Notes: generated by a model from the letters alone, not told the origin. DNA of 64,000 nucleotides from Dendrocalamus latiflorus (GCA_017311315.1 CM029666.1:32312749-32376748), one strand, 5' to 3'. Positions 10,913-21,675 are shown, counted from the stretch's first letter. Numbers and translations: made by a program.

Positions 10913-13440
10913 ATGGCGACGAAAAAGTATTCCACCAAGCTGCCTGTCTTTGATGGCATCGATTATCCCTTCTAGAAGAGCCAAATGGAGACATACATCC
11001 AGGCTCAGGGGTATGACATCTGGCGAAAGGTGAAGGTGCGATTTGTTGTTCCTGCCGATGAGAACATCAACGCCAGGAACATGGCTGATGTTGAGGCGAA
11101 CGCTAAGGCAAGGAACATCATAAACCAGGGGTTGAGCCGAAGCGAGTTTGATCGCATCTCTCATCTCACGTCAGTTTTCGACATCTAGGTGACCCTTGAC
11201 GCATACCATGAGGGCACCACCCAGATCAAGACTGTCCGACAGGACCAATTCAAGCGAGATTACAACAAGTTTGAAATGCTCAGTAGTGAGTCCTTAGATG
11301 AGTGCTTTGCGCGCTTCCACAAGATCTTGAGCAACCTCCGAGTGGTCGGTCTCACATACCCCAACTCGGATAACGCTCGTCAGATGCTCGCGGCTCTCGA
11401 TTTGCGGGTTTGGGAGATGAAGGACACCACGGACCTCTTGACTTTGACTCTTGATGTGCTGTACTCGCGCCTCAAGATTCACGAGATTGACATTGTCTCT
11501 CGCAAGTCGAAGTCACAGTCGATGGCTCTAGTCACCAATCCCAGTTCGGCTTCAGGTCTTTCTTCTTCCGATTCGCTTTGTGGTTTCTCTCTCACTGCTC
11601 TCTGTGACGTAACTGATGATCAGTTAGAGCAACTTGAGGATGAGCAGCTGGCCCTCCTAGCTCGGAAGTTTTCCCATGCTTACAAGAGGAGGAGGGACAG
11701 AAAGTGAGGAGGACCTGTGATTTGCTTCGAGTGTGGTGGCCCAAACCAGATTCAGGTAAACTGCCCCAAGCTGGAGAAGGCCAAGAACGACTACGGCGGT
11801 TCGGGCAAGAACGACTACACCGACAAGAATCGCAACAAGAAGCCTCCAGCGCACCCTCAAGGCAAGAAGAAGTTCCGCGACTTTGGGAAGGCCAAGAAGC
11901 TCTTCCACCGCGTCCTCACCGCCTTCGACGACCTCGACCTCAGCGAGGTGGAGGGATGGAGCGATGACGACGGGACGGGTGACCAAGAACCCAAGAGTGG
12001 CGACGACTTCTCTGGCATGTGCTTCATGGCCCTTGAGGGTGAACTGAGTGACAACGAGCTGTACTCCGACTCGGACGAGGTATGCCCCACCTACGACCAG
12101 CTTAATCATGCTTTTCTTAAGCTAGGTGGATTTCATACTAGAGCTAGGGCTAGGTGTACCGAGTTAGAGAAAAAAGTAGAGAGCTTGTCACAGGAGCTTA
12201 CTTCACTTAGATCTGCTCCCTCCCGTGGCGATTGTGATGTTTGTTCTACCTTGCTGGATGACATGGAGAAACTAAGGACCTTGCATGATAGTATGTCCTC
12301 TGAGCTAGACATGATTAAGGTGGAGAATGTTAGTCTTCTTGTTGAGCTTGAGATGAGTAGAGTAGCGCCTATTTCATCTGTTGTTGTTGAGACTACATCT
12401 TGCACCTCGTGTGAGGATAAGGACAATGCTTTTAGAGGTCTTTATACTATGTTGCTTGATCTACCCGAGTCATGTGAAAATTGCAATAACTTGAAGATGA
12501 ACCTAAAACGGGCAGATCACAAAATTGTTGAGTTGCGTGCTTCTCTACTTGATCCTGTTGTGTCTTGCACCAATTGTCCAAAATTAACCCTTGAACTTGA
12601 ATCTGTTTCCAAGCAATTCCAAGAAGTGGTTAATCATAACAACAAGTTGGCTCAGTTTGCGACTAAGGACCCTGTTAACTCACCATGCATGAGTTGTGAA
12701 AAACTAAAACTTGAACTCGTTGCTTTGAATGAAAAAAATATGTGAAGCTAACTAAGGATTTACTAGAGAAGCCATCAACTCATTGTGATGTGATTGCTGA
12801 GGTTGGGAAGGAGCCCAAGGGTAAGGTGGAGACGCTTAGCGACGTGAACCAACTGGCTAGTAGTAGGACTGTCCCCTCAGAATCGGCTGTGCGTGCACAA
12901 GCCATTCTTTCCTCTACTGTTGGTTCTTCTTCTGCTCCCTTACCTTTTGCTGTCTCTTCTTCCCCTGCTCTTCTTGCACGTCTCTCTTTCGGGAGTGTCA
13001 GTACCATATGAACACTCTCGAGAGGTTTGTAGGCTGCAAGAAGAAGCTGAATCTTATTCTAGACCAGTCCAAGATTTGCAAGTTCAATCATGGTCTAGAA
13101 TACGATTTCTATGAGTACATTAGGAAGCATCCACCTGCTATTCTCAGACCCATAGTAGGAGGTGTGATTGAGGTTGAGCCCAGATCTGATGAAGTTAAAT
13201 TCAAGTCTGCGGGCTTTGTCCAAGGGATTTCTGACAGCAAGGTGAGTCCACCTGCAGCTTCGGCCTCTTAGAAGACGAAGCAAACTCATGCTACTCCTGC
13301 CTCTCAGAAGGCGAAGTATCATTGCACCTACTGTCAGAAGGATGGACACTTGATTGATCGATGCTTCAGGCGCGCCAGGATCGCGCAGAGAGACCGTGTT
13401 GCAGCTCTTAGGCGTATTCTCAGCCCCAGACTTGAGTGCA
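10913..13440 (+). pseudogene. gag: Copia gag, enlarged, with two zinc knuckles (broken)
   Basis: Gag forms the virus-like particle that packages element RNA. The start at 10913 (MATKKYSTKLPVFDG) is the usual plant Copia gag opening. A UBN2-type capsid region follows ('RYHK'-like segment ESLDECFARFHKIL at about 11296-11335). Next is a zinc knuckle at 11723 reading C-x2-C-x4-Q-x4-C; the expected His is Gln (codon 11747). A long acidic, coiled-coil-like extension holds five C-x-x-C pairs (12233, 12401, 12473, 12566, 12686). A second, complete knuckle CTYCQKDGHLIDRC begins at 13323. Stops lie at 10973, 11186, 11705 and 13269. Frames change at the A-run near 12731, near 13005 and again near 13354-13440. 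It cannot give a full product. Confidence 0.85.
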
Positions 13441-14265
13441 TCTAAGACCAACACGAGGTCTAGGTTTGCTTCAGATGCTTCTGATGGTTTTGGGCAGCAT
13501 CGAGGACTTGGTTTTTCCGAGTTTTCTGGTTTTCGTCCTCATGCTCCCTTTGGTCGTGACTACCGCCGTCCTGAGGGTAGATCTGGTTTCCCCCGTCGAG
13601 ATAGCTACTTGCGGCGTGATCAGCATGTTGCTGGTGTCTTGACTCGCTCCTCTATAGTAGTCAAGCCCAACAACAGCTTCGGGTCTGCACACAGACCCTT
13701 TGGCTTGTTGAGTGACAGAGAGCGTAGGGTAGATAGAGGTCAGTCGTGCTTGACTACTTCATCTGCTCGACGTGTTACTCAGTATTGGGTGCCAAAATCA
13801 CTCTTGATTTACCCCAGTACTGAGACTTTACTCTCTGTTTGACTCAGGTTCGCCGGGCAGGGAAGGGAAAAGTTTGGCTCGTAGACTCCGGGTGTTCACG
13901 ACACATGACCGGAGACTCCCGTTGGTTTTCTTCCCTTGCCCGAGCTCCAGGTGATGAGACGATCACCTTCGGAGATGCCTCTTCTGGGCGCGTCATCGCC
14001 AAAGGTATAGTGCGCGTTAACGATTCTTTCATTTTGAAAGATGTTGCTTTGGTTAGTAAGCGGCAGTATAATTTGCTTTCAGTTTCTCAGCTTACGGATG
14101 ACGGTTACGAGGTGAGCTTTAAGAAAAACGCTTGCAAAATTCTTGATTCTTCGGGTAGTCTGGTTTGCGGAATTTCTTGTTTTAGGAGGATTTTTCGTGT
14201 TGATTTTTTTGAGTCTTCTGGTGATCCTCTCCGTTGTTTGGTTGCTTCTGAGTCCCGCAACCTTT
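13441..14265 (+). pseudogene. pol: Copia protease region (broken)
   Basis: The aspartic protease that matures Gag-Pol is marked by VWLVDSGCSRHMTG, with the catalytic DSG at 13884. Upstream, 13441-13840 encodes an Arg-, Ser- and Gly-rich linker in another frame ('FGRDYRRPEGRSGFPRRD'); the frame changes near 13840. After DSG the usual hydrophobic core is legible (TITFGDASSGRVIAKG, then LKDVALVSKRQYNLLSVSQL), up to a stop at 14271. That stop lies where the GAG-pre-integrase segment normally has Trp (TGG to TGA). The domain itself is uninterrupted from 13845, so only its connection to the neighbours is lost. Confidence 0.85.
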
Positions 14266-14270
14266 CCTTC

Positions 14271-15170
14271 TGACATAGGAGACTTGGTCATATTGGATTT
14301 GACCATTTGACCCGAGTTAGCGGCCACGACCTCATTCGTGGTTTGCGGAAACTCAAGATGGTTAAAGATCTTGTTTGCGCTCCATGCCGGCACGGCAAGA
14401 TGGTTGCCGCTTCTCACCCTCTGGTCACAGTGACTATGACCGATGCACCGGGACAGCTGCTCCACATGGACACAGTTGGACCAGCTCGAGTGCAGTCAGC
14501 AGGAGGGAAGTGGTATGTTCTTGTCATGGTCGATGACTTCTCGAGGTACTCTTGGGTGTTTTTCTTAACCTCGAAGGATGAGACGTTTACACATTCCGAG
14601 GTCTTTTTAGTAGGCTTTCTGTTGAGCTCCCGGGTGCCTTACGAGCGATCCGCAGTGACAATGGCACGGAGTTCAAGAACTCCTACTTTGAGAGGTTCTG
14701 CAATGAGATAGGTGTAGAGCACCAGTTCTCTTCTCCGCACATCCCACAGCAAAATGGCGTCGTGGAGAGGAAGAATCGAACCTTGGTCGAGATGGCCAGG
14801 ACGATGCTCGATGAGTACTCTACACCGCGGAAGTTTTGGGCTGAGGCTAAAGCTACCGCGTGCCATGTCTCAAATCGAGTTTTTCTTCAGGCACACTTGC
14901 ACCGCACTTCTTATGAGTTGAGGTATGGGCGAAAGCCCAGTGTATCTCATTTTCGTGTGTTTGGTTGCAAGTGTTTTATCCTGAAGTCCAGGAACCTAGA
15001 TAAGTTTGAGTCACGTTCGTGTGATGGGATCTTTCTGGGTTACTCGACTTCTTCGTGGGCTTATCGGGTTTGGAATTGCGAGTTTAAAAAAATGGTAGAG
15101 ACCTGTGAGGTGACCTTCGACGAGGCCAGTCCGGGGACTAGGCCCGATATCTCAGGTTATTTAGAGCAGT
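14271..15170 (+). pseudogene. pol: Copia integrase (HHCC and DD35E, frameshifted)
   Basis: Integrase inserts element DNA into the host chromosome. The zinc-binding HHCC is visible: His codons 14274 and 14289 (HRRLGHIGFDHL), then Cys codons 14376 and 14385 (CAPC). The catalytic triad is complete: Asp at 14469 (DTVGPA), Asp at 14657 (SDNGTEFKN) and Glu at 14765 (VVERKNRTL), with 35 residues between the last two, as expected for DD35E. A frameshift between about 14585 and 14650 separates the first Asp from the other two. The C-terminal part (VSHFRVFGCKCFI, then FLGYSTSSWAYRVWN) is open and continues without a stop into the RT frame. Confidence 0.88.
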
Positions 15171-16453
15171 CTGAGCCCATTTTCGTGGATGACGAGGACG
15201 ATGGAAATGAGGGTTGTCTACCTGATCCAGTCCCTCATCCACCCCTTGAGGTGCCTTCTTCCACCGCACCCCGAGGCGATCAACCCATGCCTTCTGCTTC
15301 TTCTGGAGCTAGTGGCTCTGTTCCTACCTCTTCAGCTCACGAGGTAGTGGCCACTTCTTCATCTCATCCTGGACCTCCTAGACACATCCAGAGAGCTCAT
15401 CCTTCCGAGCAGATTATTGGAGACTTCTTTGAGCGTGTCACACCCTCAAAGTCTGCCACGTCACTCTTCTGTCTCCATTCTGCCTTTGTTGCCTCCTCCG
15501 AGCCCAAGGACGTTTGTCATGCACTTTCTGACGAGTCTTGGGTCAATGTCATGTGTGAAGAGTTAGAGAATTTCAAGAGGAACAAGGTCTGGTTGCTTGT
15601 TGAGCCCCCTCGTGGTCACAATGTCATTGGGACCAAGTGGGTGTTCAAGAACAAGCAGAGTGAGGATGGAGTAGATGTTCGAAACAAGGCTAAACTGGTT
15701 TCTCAGGGGTTCTCCCAGGTTGAGGGTCTCAATTTCGAGGAGACCTTTGCCCCTATAGCTAGACTTGAGGCAATTAGAATCCTACTTGCCTTTGCAGCTT
15801 CTAAGGGTTTCAAGCTTTACCAGATGGACGTCAAGAGTGCCTTCCTTAATGGCTTCATTGAGGAAGAAGTCTATGTTAGACAGCCTCCAGGTTTCGAGAA
15901 CCCCAAATACCCAAACCATGTCTTCAAGCTTTTCAAAGCTTTGTATGGACTTAAGCAGGCCCCTAGAGCTTGGTACGAGAGGCTTAAGTCCTATCTGTTG
16001 AGTCATGGTTTCGAGATGGGTAAGGTAGATATGACCTTGTTCATTCGCCGGTATGGCACTGATCTTCTGCTCGTCCAGATTTTTGTGGATGACATCATCT
16101 TTGGCGGCTCTTCTCATGCTCTCGTTTCACAGTTCTCGGATGTCATGAGCACCGAGTTTGAGATGAGCATGATGGGTGAGTTGACCTTCTTCCTTGGCTT
16201 CCAGATTAAGCAGACTCGGGAGGGTACCTTCTTGCATCAAGGCAAGTACACTCGAGACCTCCTGAGACGCTTTGACATGAGTGATGGTAAGCCCGTGTCA
16301 ACTCCCATGGCATCTTCCGCCACACTTGACCCAGATGAGGACGGCGAGCCTGTTGATCAGAAGGAGTATCGTAGTATGATCGGCTCCCTCTTATACCTCA
16401 CTGCCTCGAGACCGGACATACACTTCTCCTTGTGTCTTTGTGCTCGGTTTTAG
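15171..16453 (+). pseudogene. pol: Copia reverse transcriptase
   Basis: This is the best-preserved domain. It continues the 563-codon open frame that starts in integrase at 14762. Recognisable blocks in order: EQIIGDFFERVTPSKSAT, WVNVMCEELENFKRN, VIGTKWVFKNK, FEETFAPIARLEAIR, YQMDVKSAFLNGFIEEEVYV, LYGLKQAPRAWYERL and the catalytic FVDDIIFG (Asp codons 16088 and 16091; the family motif is Y/F-V-D-D). FFLGFQIKQTREGTFLHQGKYTRDLL and the SLLYLTASRPDI block follow. The frame ends at TAG 16451, where related elements normally continue (CARF then ASPHVSHR); a single-base change of CAG explains it. Confidence 0.92.
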
Positions 16454-17035
16454 GCTTCTCCTCACGTATCTCACCGCCAGGCGGTGAAGCGCATCCTTCG
16501 GTATCTTCGAGCTACCATTGACTATGATATCTGGTACTCTTCCTCATCCTGTCTTTCCTTGAGATTCTATTCGAATGCAGACTTTGCTGGCTGTAGGATA
16601 GATAGGAAGAGCACTTCGGGCACCTGCTAGTTCATTGGCACTTCTCTCGTTTCTTGGTCTTCGAGGAAGCAGCCCAGAGTTGCACAGTCCACCGCAGAGG
16701 TCGAGTATGTTGCTGCAGCCAGCTGCTGTAGCCAGGTACTTTGGATGGTCTCGACTCTGCGGGACTTTGGGTTAGTTATCGATAGTGTTCCACTCTTTTG
16801 TGATAACACTTCTGCGATTAACATCGCTAAGAACCCAGTGCAGCACTCCCGAACCAAGCATATTGATATCCGATATCACTTCCTTCGAGACCATGTAGAG
16901 AAGGGTGACATAGTGCTCTAGTTTGTGGAGAGTGACCACCAGTTAGCTGATATCTTCACTAAGCCATTGGATAGCTCTAGGTTTTCAGCTCTGCGGGGAG
17001 AGCTTGGGGTGGTTTGTCCTTACGGACTGTTGTGA
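16454..17035 (+). pseudogene. pol: Copia RNase H, C-terminal end of pol (three stops)
   Basis: RNase H removes the RNA strand during reverse transcription. The frame stays the same as RT: AVKRILRYLRATIDYDIWY, then YSNADFAGCRIDRKSTSGTC, SWSSRKQPRVAQSTAEVEYVAAA, and FCDNTSAINIAKNPVQHSRTKHIDI. It ends LADIFTKPL and CPYGLL with TGA at 17033. Stops interrupt at 16451, 16628 and 16919, each a TAG where Gln is usual. The usual SDAD motif reads SNAD (Asn codon 16574), which may remove an acidic residue important for catalysis. No frameshift is needed across this domain. Confidence 0.88.
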
Positions 17036-18715
17036 GGGGGAGCTTTGTGCTTTACTGCTTTATTATTTTAATTATGCTCTTACTTCCTTCCGATTGCATT
17101 GCATACGGGTGCATTGGGTTTAGTCCTTCTAGCATAGATTAGAGTGTCTCTCTTGTCTAGCTGCTTAGACTTCTTCCTCTCATCTTGTGATTCTAGGATG
17201 TTGCTTATTAGCTGGTTCTCTTCTTACTAGGTTGAGCTTACCCACTGCTTGTAGGTTCTAGCGAAGGTTTGGCCACTCTCGGGTAGACAGGGTACGTGTT
17301 TGCTCCTTAGTCTGTCAGATGACCAGTTGATAGTCCTAGAGTCATATGGGGTAGATGAGAGTCAGTCTGAGCCATAGTATCCTCTATATCTTATCTATGC
17401 TCTAAGGACTGCCTGTTTCTGATTTTCTTTCCCAGCTTCTCGATTTATTGCTTTGGTTCAGGCGGAGTTCATTTGGAAGCTTCTAGAGCTTAATATTGAC
17501 ATAACTCAACTTGAACTAAAAGCTGCATCACATGTTGAGGGGGAGCTGGATTTCCTACTTTCTGCATTGTAATATAACTCTTAGAACCTTGATTATTATC
17601 CATTTATGGCATGTTTCACAATGCTTTACATCTTGCCATAATTTGTGCTTCTTTGCTAGATGGATCATGACTTCATATGTGTAGACTAGCTTTTGCCATA
17701 ATGAGTTAATTAAAATTGCTCACGCTAAACTAAAACTTGTCATGTTAGCACTCGAGACTAGTCTTTCTTGCGTTATCCTTTTATGATTCATGCCATGTCA
17801 AATAGGCTGAGCTGAGCGTTGAATCCTTATTGAGCTTTAGATTGAGCTATGCTAGTTCTTAATGATGCATAAGTTAGTACAATCTTTTATGAATGCGAAA
17901 AAACTGATCTCACCAATTCTTTCTCATGAGATGGCTTGTCATTGCACAAGGCATGAACTCAAGGGGAGTTTTGGATGACTAATATCATCTCCTTAAGCTT
18001 GAGATCTAGCACATTGCATAAGGCTTGAGATCTAGCACTTGTCTGAAAATTTTGGTTAGAATCAACCATAAGCTTTAAAAGAATATTCATGACATATGTG
18101 CTCAATTTGCTTAATTACAAAATGAACCAAGTACTTAAACAAATGTTTTATTCTTGAGCTTGTAGCACTCTACTTAGGCTCAATACTAGCTTCTTGGTTC
18201 CGCTTAGCTTATTGACATGGTTTGCATCATTCTTGGATGCCTCTAGCTAGACTTTGATCATGGATGACTTGACATGCTCACAAATTGCTCTAAATTTCAG
18301 ATTGTCATCTATTTGGTTTAGCTGGCTTATATATATCTTGTCATGATCTAGATAGCATTCTTTTGAGTTATGGCTTGATGTAATACTTGTTGGTTATTTT
18401 GGATGATTCTCATGGCTCTAAATGCTTAGAATAAATCAAACTTCAGCCATTTCATCCAATATCATGTCATATTCTCTCTTTTGCATCCTTGATGTGTTTA
18501 TTGCTAAAAGGGGGAGAATTTTGGAGAAAAAGTCATTTGGGATCATTCTAGAGCTTTGGAGAACAATAAGCTCTTTCTGTTGCTGCCCTAGTGGTCCTTC
18601 TGTCGACATGGTCATTCGCTTCATTGCCTTCTTTTGGACCATGTTGGACTCTTCTTAAACAAACTCAACTTCGTGCTTTTTCTGGTTTTGTCAATATACT
18701 CATCAAGGGAGAGAT
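17036..18715 (+). mobile_element. Non-coding 3' region of the Copia element (env-like position) and polypurine tract
   Basis: This stretch separates RNase H from the 3' LTR by 1.7 kb, the position where SIRE-type elements carry an env-like region. It begins with the purine run GTGAGGGGGAGC at 17032, then a T-rich, ORF-poor sequence. Motifs such as 'TTGAGGGGGAGCTG' (17534) and 'AAAAGGGGGAGAATT' (18507) are polypurine-like and may be extra plus-strand primers. The final tract, ATCAAGGGAGAGAT, ends at 18715. The longest open frame (18422-18658, 78 codons) shows no signal peptide or coiled coil convincing enough to call env. Confidence 0.75.
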
Positions 18716-20036
18716 TGAGAGACCATGTGGTCGTGATCCCATGTTTGTGATGAGTAATTGACAAGTGGTTTGGATAGCTTGAGTTTGATGTGAGTAGTTC
18801 GAGCCGAGTTGTCGCGTGATGCGATTTCGTTTTGGTCGGACCTGGTCAAACCTAGTCAATCGTGTTTAGGATGGGTATTCCTTTGATTCGACAGGTTTGG
18901 GCTTTATCATGCTAATTTTGATTACATGAATCGAGCGGTGCTATTTGATGTGTTTCTTGTCTGTGTTGGCTGCAGAACATCGAGGCGGAGTCGTGGCGAG
19001 ACACGGTAGACCGGACTAGGCGCAGGTATTTACTGTTTTGTTCTCTTTCAAGCCGCACCTTGTATTCTCCTGGCTGCCAGCTGCGTTCATTTTTGTGTGT
19101 ACTTTTCTATCTAAAAGTAGAGCATTTATTGTCTCTCGAGCAAGCAAGAACTGAAGCTTGGTTTCTTGGTTCAAATGATCAACCGTAGCTTTGCAGATCA
19201 GCTATTCATCTCATGTGCAGATTCTGCTAAAGTTCAAACCGCAGGCTTCTGCTCTGCTTTCGGTTGGCTTTTGGTCTCTATTTCAGTCTTGCTTTCTTTT
19301 AGGTTATGCTTTATTTTTTTTGCTGTTTTTATGTTTCTTTCAGCCTGCAGTCCTGCTGTTTTCAGCAGCTAGCTTTTGATTTTCAGCAGCTCACGGCCAG
19401 CAGAAAATCTCAATTTTCGTCTCTCGGTTAAGCTGCAATGGTTGGTTTCATTTTGATCTATTTGTTTGCAGCTTTTGGCTTCTTAGTGCAGCAGCATTTT
19501 TGTTTGGTTTTCAGGCTTTTAGTGCTTCATCTGTGCTCTTGGTTGGCTATTTCTTGCATTTCCTTAGGCTACCAGTTTGGCTCTTTTTAGTCTTTATTAG
19601 AGAGCATTTACAGCAGCAACATTATCTGGTTAATTCTCATTTGGTCTGCAGTCTCATCTACTGGTTTTAGCAAGTGCCTAGTGATCTGTTTTCAGCTCGT
19701 TTGTAATCTTGAAGCTTGCTCCTAGTTGTCCTTTTCCTCTGTGTTTTGTCTTTGCAGTTTCTTCTGTCCCTTAAGGCTTCCGGTCAACAGTTCCTAGCTT
19801 GGTTCTTTTCTCCTGTTTTCAGTCTTCTGTTGCTATTCTGATTGGTTCTCTTGTGAAGTCTTTTGGTCAATTCTGAAATCTCTGCGCAGTACATTGTCAG
19901 TCTATTTCAAGTTCGCTAGTCTCTGATTTCTTGCTTCATAGCTTTCTAGCTAATGGAGAAGAAATTGTTGTGGACACTTGGGGGCGATTTTAAAGGGCTC
20001 CATTCACCCCCCTCTGTCGCCGTTTCCGATCCAACA
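18716..20036 (+). mobile_element. 3' LTR of the Copia element, internally deleted (1321 bp)
   Basis: It starts TGAGAGACCATG and ends CCAACA like the 5' LTR. After GACTAGGCGCAGG it jumps to TATTTACTG, skipping 708 bp (5' LTR 9136-9843). GGT is present at both breakpoints of the intact copy, so the loss looks like microhomology or slippage deletion. The missing part holds the TATA-like box and the probable transcription start. Hand alignment of the shared parts shows about 13-15 base differences and a few 1-bp indels over roughly 1.3 kb. Confidence 0.92.
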
Positions 20037-21675
20037 AAATAAATCTAAATAACCTTAATTAAATTCTATCATGATTAATTGATGACAGGAGACAGGGTTT
20101 TAGAGTGTGTGGGACGTAGAGGGGAGAATGGCATGGAGGAAATCTACTAGGAAGATCATCAAGGAGGGATCAAGGATGATGAATAAAAATTCATGGGAAT
20201 ATTCCATATGGATTCAAAGGCAGTTAGACATAGTTGACAGGTGAATACTATTGTTTGAACCTAACTTAATGATTTCTTTATGACATAGTTGACAGGTGAA
20301 TACTATTGTTTGAACCTAACTTAATGATTTCTTTATTATCTTCTATTTATTAAGTTAGTCCCATGAGTTAGGTGAGACATATGGACATAAACGAGCGTTT
20401 ATATGGGGCATTGGGAAGTATTTCCCAAGTATTATTATTTAAGGATTACATCGCGGGCTCTACATGTGATAGGTATAATTTTTAATTAACCAGATTAATC
20501 TTAGATTTTGCATTGCTAGGAATCCCATGACATGATATTATTTGAGGTTCAAATGCCAATTAATCCAACAATTAACTAAAATATGGGGTCGAGAATTTAA
20601 TTAATTTCTATAATATCCCTACACTGGACATGCACCTAAGTGGCTGATAGGTTATACCACTAATTGCTAATTAACAACTAAATTTAGTTAGGCCACTAAT
20701 TACTCACAAACTGAAGTTGATAATTAATTAATCCTAGGGTTTTAACATTTGATTAATCTGTACGCTAAGCAACAATCCTAACATTCTGAACCTTAATCGA
20801 TGCATAATCGTTCAGCAATGTAGTTTAATTAATATCTAATAGTAACTAACTTTGATTTAAAATCTAATTACATGGGCTAGCTAGGACACCTATTTCTCCG
20901 TATATGGTGTTGCAAAGGAACTTTTTATGGTCCAGGGCTCATTAGTGTTTAGACATCCTTCATAACTATATTCTAACATTATCTTGAATTGGTATTTAAA
21001 ATCAAGTCCTCGTGACCTGCTAATGATCTTTATTATCATTCTCATTTACATAGTTATATTTAAATAGTGTCTTTAATTAGTATTTGAATTTTAAAATAAA
21101 TATTAATGGCATCCTGTATATACATAATTATACTTTTATCATAACCTTTAATCAAAGTTGTAATTTTAGCCAAAGTACTTAATAACAGATTAATTAATTA
21201 CCTTACTTGGCCATTAATTACTAAGGACCCAATGGTCATTTGCCATTTATCTAAAGAATTAGGTTTTAAGTACCCATTTATCTAAAGATGACCACATGAC
21301 GTGGTGCCACAGCGTGGGTGTGGGCACGTGGTGAGCATTGGTCACGCTGGGCGTTCGCACGGAACAGTGTGAGCGGGAGGCAGCACACCGAGCGGGCATG
21401 TGGGCATGTCGTGTTGATGGTTCTATGGCAAGGATGAGTGCGCAACATGGTGGCGGTGTGGGTGTGCACGGTGCAGCGTGGTGGGCGTGAGTTGGGGCAC
21501 ACATGTTGCGCGCGTGGCATGGTGCGAGCAGCATGGCTAGGTCGGGCACACAACTAAGACACAAAGAGAGGGAGAATGAAAGGAGAAAGGGAAGAGGAGT
21601 GGGTTGGGCCGGTAGGCCATGAGGAGAAGGAAGGAGAAAGGGGAAAAGAAAATGGGCCGATGGAAGGAGATAACT
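20037..21675 (-). mobile_element. Gypsy (Tekay/Del-like) LTR, right part after the Copia insertion
   Basis: Starting with the second AAATA, this resumes the minus-strand LTR of 6806-8825. 20090-21250 is AT-rich like the corresponding part of the copies at 22.2-23.6 kb and 41.5-42.6 kb. 21280-21660 is the GC-rich portion (its minus strand is pyrimidine-rich and includes GGCCCATTTTC, as in the copy near 40.85 kb). The LTR start TGTAACATCC is not present, so the 5' end has been lost or diverged beyond recognition. Open frames on both strands near 21260-21560 come from the skewed base composition. Confidence 0.5.
20227..20336 (+). repeat. Exact 55-bp tandem duplication
   Basis: The unit starting GACATAGTTGACAGGTGAAT at 20227 is repeated without a mismatch that I can see at 20282-20336. 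Exactness in otherwise decayed sequence indicates a recent duplication. Confidence 0.9.

Larger units (their letters stand above)
8826..20036 (+). mobile_element. Complete Copia retrotransposon, SIRE/Maximus type, 11.2 kb
   Basis: The element has two direct LTRs (8826-10854 and 18716-20036), a tRNA-Met-type primer-binding site, gag, protease, integrase, reverse transcriptase and RNase H in that order (integrase before RT, the Copia order), a 1.7-kb non-coding 3' region and a polypurine tract. It is flanked on both sides by AAATA (8821-8825 and 20037-20041). The long LTR, the enlarged gag with repeated Cys pairs and the long 3' region point to the SIRE/Maximus lineage, known for env-like regions at that place. 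No env-like open frame survives. It lies inside a Gypsy-type LTR. By hand comparison its LTRs differ at only about 1% of aligned sites, so insertion is recent, yet its genes are broken by many stops and several frameshifts. Confidence 0.95.

Noticed and set aside
18422..18658. env-like open frame of the Copia element
   Set aside because: Only 78 codons, no convincing signal peptide, membrane segment or coiled coil; the region is otherwise non-coding.
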